Assembly: GCA_009869945.1 (NCBI GenBank)
Contig: WIXG01000681.1
Span: 1-27,228, forward strand
Direction: 5' to 3'
Length of the DNA stretch: 27,228 nucleotides
From: Mesaphorura yosii
Lineage: Eukaryota > Arthropoda > Collembola > Poduromorpha > Tullbergiidae
Positions 10,006 through 18,964 of the stretch are shown piece after piece. A model generated the notes under the pieces. The model saw only the letters and a program-made list of their open reading frames with translations, was not told the origin of the DNA and did not search any database. Position numbers and translations under genes: made by a program. How positions within the stretch are numbered: the stretch's first letter is position 1; every line of letters starts with the position of its first letter.

Positions 10006-10241
10006 ATGAGGAGGGCCATAAGAACTCTGTATTTTTCTGGCGTTGGCATTCATCGGAGCCGTTGCAGGAGATTGTCAGGACGGGGACACATTCTGCAAGG
10101 AAGGGGGTTTGCCGGGAACACGAAGGACCAGCAGACGTGTACCTGCCCCGGCCACACATTCATCAGCGTGGCCTGCGGTGTACACGGAGTAATGGTTGGC
10201 TATATATCTTCGTGCTTGTCGCCGTGGGCATAATTAATTGA
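10006..10241 (+). pseudogene. Small Cys-rich secreted protein with hydrophobic tail, frame-broken
   Basis: An ATG at 10006 opens MRRAIR. One frame over, the sequence reads LCIFLALAFIGAVAG, a convincing signal-peptide core and cleavage site, then DCQDGDTFCKEGG. At a run of five G (10103-10107) the frame must change again to read FAGNTKDQQTCTCPGHTFIS and VACGVHGVM. A last change gives YIFVLVAVGIIN with TGA at 10239-10241, a hydrophobic C-terminus that could be a GPI signal or membrane tail. The CTCPG element recalls EB/EGF-like modules of the gene at 3589-4806. The joined product would be about 78 residues. Three frame changes in 235 bases mean that it is a decayed gene or that the sequence has indels, one of them at a homopolymer. 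Confidence 0.4.
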
Positions 10242-11247
10242 TTCTTTTCTAATTTATAAATCCTTCACTGGATGCACCCGTCGGCGTTGCTCTGCTTGCG
10301 CCACCGACACAGGTTATTTTTGCTTGTAATTAACATGCGCACAAATAGATATACCAGTTTCGACAATGTTAGGTGGAATTGTGGATTCTACGCATTAGCA
10401 CAGTTCTTATCTCCAGAATGTCGAGTAAAAGTCAAAGTACCCGTTGGACTTTTGAAGTGCTTGGACAAACTGAAACTGGCGCACGCGTACTTGAAATACA
10501 CTTGAGGCTAGAGATAAGCGTGGGACCCAAAAACCGAGTGTATCCGCCCATGCCGGTCAGTTTAAGAAATCTGGAATCTTTTTGGATCGGGCCTAGGGGC
10601 CTGTTTGCGGAGATGGGTACAGGTATTTGAACTTAATACCCCACCTTACTTTGCCAATTTTTGCATGGAATTCGCAAGAAAATTCAAATATGAACATTAC
10701 GGCGCGATATGTGCCATCAAATGATAACAAATTCGATTTGATACTGAACGACACTATTCCTTAAGATTCTTCCCACTTTTAAGCTCCCGGTTTCAGTACT
10801 CTCGTATTCTCGGATACGCTATGGGTGGGTATTTAAGGTATCGTGTCGGGCTGGGTAGGGTTTGCGGGCTGGTCGGGATTTGAAATGCCGGGCATATGTG
10901 GGCCAGGTGTTTGGGCTTCCTTGTTCGGGCGGGTCGAGTATTAAAATTGGCTTTGGCATACACTCTCACCTCTACTTGAGGCTCAATGAAGCTATTGCGA
11001 AATTATAATCCCAGGAATTAATTAATCTGACATTTCACTTCATGTCATACTTAACCAACTTCTTGACGTACAAAAGAGCAGGAATTTCGAGCAGTGTGCA
11101 ACAGATGGGAAACACAAGTGCCCCCATAACCATTTACAATTATTGATTTCTTACGGTCGTGATTATTTCTAAAAGTTGAAATTCCCGTTTCTGTAACCAA
11201 CGCTTGCTTGAACCTAGTGCTGCGGGCGCACGAAATCTTTCCCAAAG
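10242..11247. other. Intergenic with G-rich tract upstream of the VWA gene
   Basis: No supported gene. Small open frames at 10272-10630 have no recognisable content. A G-rich stretch occupies about 10820-10935, with many GGG runs and CGGGCTGG-like units. The remainder presumably holds the promoter of the VWA-domain gene. Confidence 0.5.
10848..10868 (+). repeat. Potential G-quadruplex in a G-rich tract
   Basis: Four GGG runs at 10848-10850, 10853-10855, 10858-10860 and 10866-10868 with loops of 2, 2 and 5 bases fit the standard G3+N1-7 quadruplex pattern. More GGG runs lie on both sides (10823-10829, 10874-10876 and beyond). It lies about 380 bases upstream of the VWA gene start. Confidence 0.5.
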
Positions 11248-12780
11248 ATGGTTACAGCGATTCTTTTTCGACTTCTTATGGTTAGCCTTTGCTATGGCTT
11301 AACCGGGAATGTGTTTGCCACCGAGTCCCCACTGCTTGAAACCGATTTGACGCTCGACATGTACGAGAAAGGGAGGGATGTGGTGAACGCCGTGAAGCAC
11401 AAGATAGACCTGTCCGGCATATTCCCAGAAGACGACCGATTCCTGGCGCGCGTGGCGTGGGTGGAATCGGGCTTTGGCACGCACAACGACACGTACATCC
11501 CCAACTTCCAGGGAGGCATTTGGAAAGTGAATCTGGCCAAGTTGACTCAAACGCAGTCTACGGTGCAGTTTCCCCACTTGATTCCATTGCACGACCAGAT
11601 TGAGGCCACCTTCCACATCAGCTGGATGACCGTCGTCATGGCGGATTTGGAGCGGCCAATGTACTCGGGGCTGGCGGCGGCGCTGTACCTAACCACACTG
11701 GTCCCATCGATTCCCTTCACGGTAAACGAACAGGCACAATACTGGACGAATCACTACAACAGCAACTCGTCGGTGGGCATTGGGACGTTCATCAATGCCG
11801 TCACGCAGTTGGAGAATGTGTTGCCATGCACTGGGAAACTGGACATGATTGTCGTGCTGGACTCTTCGGGGAGTGTACCCCCACCGGAATTTGAGATTGC
11901 GAAAATCCTGCTGGCTGAACTCGTGGACCGCTTCTCATTGGAACATATTCGGCTCGGACTACTGATGTACGATGTGGGGGAAACCGCGAAGACAATTTTT
12001 CCGCTGAACAACACTCTGACAAAAGAGGAGATGTTGACAACAATCAGGAACGTGACTCAAGGAGCGGGCGACAATGCCCACTGGGCCATACGCGTCGCCA
12101 CTCAGCAGCTACGCGCCTCCGAATTCCGCGAAGGAGCCCCACAGTTAATTGCCGTGTTTTACGACGGTGGTGGCAATACCACGCTGATCGAGAGCGCAGT
12201 TACTGACGCAATGAGTTACAACATCGAAATGTACACCGTGCCCATCGGAAACTCCAGCCATTGGCAGGTTAGCCCTGCTAAGGAGAATTTGATGCTGACG
12301 TCCGGGGGACAGGACAGCCACCTTCTGTACCAGCCACCAATCCTTGACGATGCCTCGCTCAACCAGTTTGCGTACAAGTTGACCGAGCAAGTGTGCCGCA
12401 CTTCGCAGCATCGGGGGCTCAACGTGGGCGATGTGCTGCTGTCTGGAGAGACCCGGTACTACAATTACGACTTGGTCAATGTCACCCTGCTGGCGTACAT
12501 GAAGCAGGGGTCGATCGCCGTTTACTATTCGTTCACCAAACCAAATCCATCACCCGCACTGAACGACGGTTTCTTTAATGCATCCGCTTCCACTGATGTG
12601 GCAAATCCACAAATCGGACACAAACTGGAAAATATTTACGGCATTACATTCTCAGCTTCAGATCCCCGTGTCCGGTTGTTGAGGAATCGGGCGCAATCGT
12701 TGGATGGACCTCAAGTGTACGCGGCGGTGCGCGGGATGGGGGCGCTGAACGCGTACACACTCATCGGTATTGCAAACTGA
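11248..12780 (+). CDS. Secreted protein with lysozyme-like N-terminal region and VWA domain, intronless
   Basis: One uninterrupted frame of 510 residues with no intron. Residues 1-24 look like a signal peptide. Residues about 60-190 carry ARVAWVESGFGTHNDTY and NFQGGIWKV, then YWTNHYNSN near 165-173. The ESGFG...GGIWKV layout recalls the catalytic-Glu region of lysozyme/lytic-transglycosylase folds, which would make E73 the candidate acid; this is inference. From about 197 a von Willebrand factor A domain begins (KLDMIVVLDSSGSV) with the MIDAS DxSxS at D205, S207, S209 and a later acidic FYDGG at D306. The usual MIDAS threonine position reads GAGDNAH, so metal binding may be altered. The last 110 residues look beta-rich with no motif I know. 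I recall similar VWA proteins in other invertebrates, but could not check. AATAAA follows at 12844-12849. Likely extracellular binding or immune-type role; function not established. Confidence 0.85.
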   Translation: MVTAILFRLLMVSLCYGLTGNVFATESPLLETDLTLDMYEKGRDVVNAVKHKIDLSGIFPEDDRFLARVAWVESGFGTHNDTYIPNFQGGIWKVNLAKLTQTQSTVQFPHLIPLHDQIEATFHISWMTVVMADLERPMYSGLAAALYLTTLVPSIPFTVNEQAQYWTNHYNSNSSVGIGTFINAVTQLENVLPCTGKLDMIVVLDSSGSVPPPEFEIAKILLAELVDRFSLEHIRLGLLMYDVGETAKTIFPLNNTLTKEEMLTTIRNVTQGAGDNAHWAIRVATQQLRASEFREGAPQLIAVFYDGGGNTTLIESAVTDAMSYNIEMYTVPIGNSSHWQVSPAKENLMLTSGGQDSHLLYQPPILDDASLNQFAYKLTEQVCRTSQHRGLNVGDVLLSGETRYYNYDLVNVTLLAYMKQGSIAVYYSFTKPNPSPALNDGFFNASASTDVANPQIGHKLENIYGITFSASDPRVRLLRNRAQSLDGPQVYAAVRGMGALNAYTLIGIAN

Positions 12781-12843
12781 ATATCTACTGACGTACGGTT
12801 TTGATTGTCTACAATTAGGTTTATTATGCATCTCTTGTGAAGA

Positions 12844-12849
12844 AATAAA
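12844..12849 (+). terminator. Poly(A) signal of the VWA gene
   Basis: AATAAA 63 bases after the VWA gene stop, same strand. Confidence 0.6.
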
Positions 12850-13626
12850 CCGTTCAAGAACGTGTGTAACAAAGTAGCGAAAGCGTTAGGTAGTGGGCTC
12901 GTGAATCATACACGCTATTGACTTCTTGCAGCACATTTAAAAATTTAGGAGCATTGCATATGAAAGTTTTAATAACTCAGGTAGAATTCAGGCATTTGCC
13001 CGGTGCTTTGGGACAGAAATTCCTTCCAAATGAACATTTTTGGACTATTATAATAAATATTTATTCCAATAGTCTCAAGTTTTTACATGTTTTTCATTTC
13101 CTGTTTTGCTAATGTGGTGGTGCTTCAGGATATTTCAGCTCGTCTCTCTTTGCTTGCAACAGCCAAGCACGTTTCCTGCTTCTCTTCTCCCAAACCGCTC
13201 GTAAAGTAAAAGCAAATTTTCCCAATTTGGTCGATGGCTCGAAGAAGAAAGAAAATGAGCAACATTAAGAAGAAAAAAAGACCAGCAGAGCTGGAGGAGC
13301 AAGAGCTGGAGGAGTCATCTCGCTCCTCTGTGCGTTGCCTTCTGGAATTCGACGAGGGCCAGTTAACTTAGCGGCAATTTTTCAGCCGTCAGACGTACTC
13401 CCAGACATGTTCAAAGCAACTGGAAAAGATTTTCAGCAGTTGGATTGACTCAATGACCATTTGGGGACTCAGATCTCAGATCGGAGACTCCGAAGCAGAG
13501 CAGAAAAGAGAGGAAAATTTGCAGCACGCACTTTCGATTCAAATGCGAATGTCGATGTGTGAGCCCTCTACTTTGTAAATGCCGACCTCTCGGCCACAGA
13601 GCTTGTCAAACTCGGCGAAAGAAATG
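12850..13626. other. Intergenic, with a doubtful coding remnant
   Basis: Mostly AT-rich. At 13234-13371 (+) a 45-codon frame reads MARRRKKMSNIKKKKRPAEL and then an acidic ELEEQELEESS stretch. Downstream, in other frames, come FLPSDVLPDMFKATGKDFQQ-like text (about 13378-13440) and FVNADLSATELVKLGERNVY (about 13574-13635). Codon patterns suggest a broken gene for a small basic/acidic nuclear-type protein, but I recognise no family and the pieces are not joined by clear introns. Treat as a weak candidate. Confidence 0.25.
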
Positions 13627-13632
13627 TTTATT
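13627..13632 (-). terminator. Poly(A) signal of the proximal UGT
   Basis: Minus-strand AATAAA 53 bases beyond the UGT stop at 13685-13687. Confidence 0.55.
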
Positions 13633-13684
13633 GGCATTGTAAAATTCATTGCTTCGCTTCGCGAAATTGCACTGCACTGCAGTT

Positions 13685-15328
13685 TTAATTTAATTTCTTT
13701 ACTTTCGTGGCGGACGCCGGGGCCGATTTTTTGCGCTCACCGCATGCTACTCGAACAATGCACCTAAACAATGCGAAAATGACCCACACCAGAGCTAAAA
13801 GCAGGGCCACAATCGTCGCGAGCACGTCGATGGAGTGGTACGCGAAGAAATTGAGATCTCGCCCCGCTGAGCGGAGGTGCAGAGCTCCGCCGTGCCTGAT
13901 CACGTACTCCGTCCAGAACACGGCGCGGTCTAGTGGTTTGTCCGGCTGATCACGGAAGATTTTGGAGAGGCGCTGTGCATTTGCGTGGTACCTGCGAAAG
14001 AAACGCGGCTCGGGGTTAATTAATTTTTGTCGAGAGCGGGAATTCGGACAGACTTACGAGGGATTGGTCAAAACCCGATTTATTGCGTCTTCCAAAGCGT
14101 CCTCGGTCAGAGTCTTGAAATCGAGCACGAGTGCGAGCCCATTCCCTTCAGACTTCTTCAAGTTTGTGGCCTGGTCGCCCATCATCGGTATGCCAATCAG
14201 TGGCACGCCGTGATACACAGCTTCCGTCGTGCCCCCAAGCCCGCCGTGAGTTATGAACGCTTTGCATTTTGGGTGACCAAGAATATCTTGCTGAGGCAGC
14301 CATTGTCCAAGCTTCACGTTGGGCGGCGCGTCGTCCATGTCCGTGTCCCATTTCCAGAGCACGCGCTGCTTCAGTCGGCCGAAGACACGCAGGAAGACTT
14401 GACGGTAAGACTCCGGCATTTGTGAGGGTTTCATAATTGAGCCCATGCTGAAGAAAATGAAGCCGTGTTCACCCGAGCCGGTCAGGAAATCGTCGAGATC
14501 CCTCGGAAGAGGTTTCGCTGGGTGGCAGTGCATTCCGCCGACTTCGACAATGTCCGGCAGGAAGGGGCGAGGTTTGCTGAGGCTCAGGTGGCTGTTGGAC
14601 AGGATCAAGCTTGTGTGCTGGCGCAGTACTTCGTTGTAGAGTGGAATGTTGGGGTCGTGCAGCTTCTGGCGATACAGCTCCGCTATCGTCGGCTGCATGT
14701 AGTAGAACATGAGCAGGTCCCAAATGCTGTGGACGAGAAAGTTCCCCGTCCGCTCCCAGAAATTCATCCTGTCTTCGAAAGGCATCAGAAGATGAGGAAC
14801 AAAGGAGGTCGGGCTCGGATTCCCGAGGACGGTGGCGACGTGACTCGGCACGGAGATGGGACTGATTAGAATCACACTCGTGTTGAGTTTGTGTACGAGA
14901 CCCCCTGTGCACTCGTTCAAGAACGCTGAGACAAACACGAGGTCAAATTTCTCGTCGAGCAGCTGGCGGACGGCGGGAAGATCGTACGTCACTTCGCAAT
15001 TCTTGTACAAAATATGAATCATTTTCAATGGGTTCACAATTTCTTCGCCCCGCAGCTTCTTCTCGAAGATGTTGCCTATCATCTCCTCGCTGTACTCGAT
15101 GGTTTGAATCTCTCGCACATTTGTCCGGTTCTTGCCGGACACGAAGGGGTTGAGGATTGTCACGTCGTGGCCGCGGGCGGCGAGCTCGTACAGAAGAGGT
15201 TCGTACGTGATTTTGTGGCTTTTGGAGGAGATGAAGGCCACGGACAGGATTTTTGCGCTGTCGGCTGTATCCGGAGCCAGGTGAAAGCACAAGGAAAGGG
15301 CAAGGATTAATTTTGCGGGGCTCGCCAT
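13685..15328 (-). CDS. UDP-glycosyltransferase, two exons (proximal copy)
   Basis: ER-membrane enzyme of the GT1 family that conjugates sugar from a UDP-sugar to small lipophilic molecules, a detoxification role. Exon 1 is 15328-14058 and exon 2 is 13991-13685; the 66-bp intron is phase 2 with GTAAGT and CGCAG. The product is 525 residues, normal for the family. Residues 1-24 are a signal peptide. [20 protein letters not shown] (37-56) holds H38, at the place of the catalytic histidine. The UGT signature, about residues 343-388, starts WLPQQDILGHPKCKAFITHG and continues through [16 protein letters not shown]. Near the C-terminus SIDVLATIVALLLALVWVIF is the membrane helix, followed by a basic cytosolic tail ending KKLN, a KKxx ER-retrieval signal. 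It lies 439 bp downstream of a second UGT on the same strand with the same intron position. No frame defect is visible. Confidence 0.95.
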
Positions 15329-15743
15329 CGCCTACGCTTTTTAGAAATCGCTACGCTCAAATAAAATCAATTTCCAATCAACGACCAGCTGCTTCTTATT
15401 TTAAAATACTCGTGAGATTCCGTTTGTGTGCCGAGGACAGTCACGGGTGCGCTGCTTATCAGCGCAGGCTGTTTTTCAGTTCGTGGTAATCGCCCACGTG
15501 GTTTTGCTGGTCCGCGCCACGCGTATCAGTTTGATTGTCGGTTCGAATTTAATCAAGAGCTAGACTGAAGCTTCATGAACAAACCTGCCACTTGACTTGA
15601 GTTTGTGTGAGCACGGCACGCAGTCGAGTGCGTCCTTAACTAGTGATTTCATTTGTTCTCGAAGGCATCAACTTTTGTCTCGGGGCGCGGGTGTCGTCAA
15701 AGTCGACAGAAATAAATGGCGAAAATCATTTTAGCTCCGAATA

Positions 15744-15749
15744 TTTATT
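15744..15749 (-). terminator. Poly(A) signal of the distal UGT
   Basis: Minus-strand AATAAA 19 bases past the stop at 15768-15770. The remaining 394 bp up to 15329 must hold the promoter of the proximal UGT; I identify no specific element in it. Confidence 0.55.
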
Positions 15750-15767
15750 ATAATACGTAGGATTTAA

Positions 15768-17453
15768 TCAATTTAATTTCTTTGACCGTGCACGTGTAAC
15801 GACTTTTGTTCTTCTGCAACACGTCGCCCTTCCAATCAACCTCAGTATTACGAAAACAAGGTACAGTAGAAGCGTCGACCCAAGTACCAGCGTCCCAATC
15901 ACGTCGATGGAGTAATAAGCGAAGAAATTCAAGTCACGCGCAGCCGAGCGGAGGTGTGGGGCGCCTCCGTGCCTGAGAACGTATTCGGTCCAGAACACAG
16001 CGCGATCGAGTGGTTTATCCGGCTGGTCACGGAAGATCTTGGAGACTCGCTGCGCGCTTTCGTGGTACCTGAAACATTGATCAGATCAGATCATTCATTA
16101 ATTTGCTGCCGGAGGTTCTCTTCGCCCTAGACCGGTCGAGACTTACGACGAATTCGACAGCACCCGATTGATGGTCTCGAAAATAATCTCTTCACTCAGC
16201 GTCGCAAAATCCAGGACGGTCGACCAGCCCGCAGCTTCGGATTTCTTCAGATTTGTGCTCTGGTCCCCGGCCATTGGAATGCCAATCAGTGGTACTCCGT
16301 GGTACGCTGCCTCCGTCGTGCCTCCAAGCCCGCCGTGAGTAATAAACGCTCTGCACTTCGGGTGGCCAAGCACGTCTTGCTGTGGGAGCCACTTGCTCAA
16401 CTTGACGTTCGGGGGCAGCCCCTCCATCGTCTCTGTCTCCCACTTCCAGATCACCCGCTGCTTTAGTTTGCCAAAGGCCCGCAGGAACTTGAGCCGGAAT
16501 TCTTCGGGCATCGTGCTCGCCTTTAGGATCGAGCCCATGCTGAACAGAATGAATCCTTGCTCGCCGGACCCATCCACGAACTGAGCCAAATCCTTCGGAA
16601 GGGGCTTCGCTGGGTGGCAGTGCATTCCGCCGACTTCGACAATGTCCGGCAGGAAGGGGCGAGGCTTGCTGAGGCTCAGGTGGCTGTTGGACAGGATCAG
16701 GCTTGCATTACGTATGATTTCTTCATGAAGGGGGATACTGGGGTCATTCAGTTTGCTGCGGTACACTTCAGCCATCTTCGGTTGGAAGTAAAATCGCATC
16801 AACCCGGCCCAGAACACGTCGGTCAGAAAATTGATGGTCCGCTCCAAGAAATTCATCCGATCTTCGAACGAGGTGAAGAGGTTTGGGACGAAGGAGCTCG
16901 GGCTCGGATTACCAAACGTTGCCGCCACGTAAGAAGGTGCAGAAACCGGGCTTACGATAATGATTGTTGTGTTGAGCTTGTACAAGAACCCGGAAGTGCA
17001 CTCGTTCATTAGTGGCGACACGATCACAGCGTCGAATCGCTCCTTCAGCAGTGCCATGACTTCAGGGATGTCGTACGTCTCGCTGCACGTCTCGGCGGCA
17101 ATCCGAAAGAACTCCAGCGGGTTGAAGACGTTCTCGCCCTTCGCCTTTTTCTCGAAAACGTTGTTACCCGGCTGCGCTTGGTCCATTTTTTGGTGCCAGT
17201 CAATCGTCTGGATCTCTCGGACGTTGGGGATGGTTTTGCCGGAGACGTACGGTGTGACGATCGTCATATCGTGGCCGCGGGCGGCAAGTTCGTACAGGAG
17301 GGGCTCGTACGTGATTTTATGGCTCCGGTTCGAGATGAAGGCGACGGAGAGAAGCCGGGCGGAGTGGAGCTGTCGTGGGACGGAGACCAGGAGCACGATG
17401 ACTAGAAGCACTAATTTGACGGAATACACCATTATTAACCACTTGCAAGGCAC
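15768..17453 (-). CDS. UDP-glycosyltransferase, two exons (distal copy)
   Basis: Tandem paralogue of the gene at 13685-15328. Exon 1 is 17453-16147 and exon 2 is 16068-15768; the 78-bp phase-2 intron splits the same serine codon, just before a YH dipeptide, as in the neighbour. The product is 535 residues. A hydrophobic signal sequence covers about residues 7-31. [20 protein letters not shown] carries the candidate catalytic H45. The UGT signature begins [20 protein letters not shown] and ends [13 protein letters not shown]-terminal membrane helix ([20 protein letters not shown]) leads to a basic tail ending KKLN, again a KKxx ER-retrieval motif. The two copies diverge over most of their length. 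They share a nearly identical 100-bp core around [20 protein letters not shown]. Extra residues near 86-90 (QPGNN) are absent from the other copy. Both copies look functional. Confidence 0.95.
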
Positions 17454-18964
17454 AAATACAGGTGAAAACTGATTTTGTTCACTTGAGGAGCCGAGTTTCG
17501 GCTTCGTCGATCAGCTGAGCGAGTCGCACTGCACTGTCAGTCAGATTTAAATGAAGCAGAGTGAGGACTCATCTTCAAGCGCCCGCAAGGCCATCGTTAC
17601 GTAATAAACTTGCCGTGTGAGTCGCGATTACCACTTCACGACTACAACAAAATCGAGGATACGTTTTTACTACGCAATCGTGCAATAATGGTGCACTCTC
17701 GTAGTCGATAAGCAAAAACTGACCGAGCTCGTGCTCGATGTCCATGTAATATTGCCAAGGATTAAGCCAGCACTGGACTGGACTGGCTTGGACTCAATTC
17801 GTGCATGAGTAGAGTAGATATCCAGGCCAACATTGTCCGTTGGCGATCGGTAATCAACTCATCAAAATACAACTATCATTTGTCATTCGGTAATTACTCT
17901 GGCACTGAAACACTGGCACAGTCAGCTGCATTGCAGAGTTCGAAATTCGTCAAAGCACGTCCTCCGAGATCCGGAATATCAATTTAATGCTGTTGTCTAT
18001 AATTCGGCCGATAATTTTCCTTCACAGCGGACGAGCTTTGAGATGCGATACGCAAAAAGGAAAGAATAGACTGATTAGCGGCATATCCTGTGCTCACACC
18101 CAAAGCGAAGAGAAATACAACATTACATCACCATTCATGAGCTCGGCGGCTCGGCGGCTCGGGCTCACAGCTTAGTTCTTAGCTTCAATCTGAATTGGCA
18201 TTTATTTGACCCAGAATGGAGATAATTTTAGTAATCTTTTATGGCGCCCTCCATCATGTTGACGCGTAGTGACATAAGCCAAGGTCAAGGGAAAGGAAAA
18301 ATTTCAAACAGTCGTCGAAAATGGCATCAGAAACGTGACGATGTGAAGGAGACGGCAGTGAAGAATCTGCGTCTGGCGATCTATCCTGAGAAAGTGTGTC
18401 TGTGTCAGGTCGGAGTACAATGCATTTCATTCCATGATCCAAGAATCTTTGCCTGTTGTGCCAAGATTTAGCAATCCCACTTAGAACCTGACCGACAATC
18501 AGCAAGAAAACGTGCAAGACAAGCACGGAAATTTTCTGCTCAGTTAATTTGATTTTTTTTCTAGTGTATTACAAGTAAATCCATTCAATTCTGCAAGTAA
18601 CTTTTTGAAAGCGTTGCAAATTTAAATATTAAGTCAACGAAAGCAAAATTGGTAGTTGAAGGCGCATACCAAATTCCAATTTCAGAGAAAGCCGATAGCA
18701 AAGTTCAATTATTTCATGAGCAAGGCTTTCATCATTTCATCTGATGAAATGAAAATAAGGTAAGCTTAAGGTTTGGATTCCGATTCCTTTCAAAACAGAT
18801 TACATTTATGAGGGCAGAATTCTAATGTAGAATGTATTTAATCGCGTCGTCTGAATGACGTCTGTAATCAGGAAAGTGCCTCCAAACTCCAACTTGATCT
18901 CCGTCGATATCGAATTTCAATTCAGATTCGGATCAAACCAGTTCAAATTCTTAACCCAGTTGAA
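17454..18964. other. Intergenic between UGT and gustatory receptor
   Basis: Holds the divergent promoters of the distal UGT (minus) and the gustatory receptor (plus). A 90-codon minus frame at 18254-18526 starts with a hydrophobic MLVLHVFLLIVGQVLSG that could pass for a signal peptide, but the rest is featureless and I give it low weight. A near-perfect palindrome sits at 18732-18752. GGCGGCTC occurs in a short tandem near 18141-18160. No other structure is seen. Confidence 0.45.

Noticed and set aside
10272..10630. Two overlapping plus-strand frames after the small Cys-rich gene
   Set aside because: No recognisable motif and no codon signature like neighbouring genes.
14027..14869. Plus-strand frames over the UGTs
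   Set aside because: Antisense shadows of the UGT coding sequence; the minus strand carries the family signature.
15536..15552. GGTTCGAAT string resembling a tRNA T-loop
   Set aside because: Flanking bases do not form a T-stem or acceptor stem; no cloverleaf.
18254..18526. Minus-strand 90-codon frame with a hydrophobic start
   Set aside because: Signal-like start but no further protein character, no homologue known to me, and no matching poly(A) signal.
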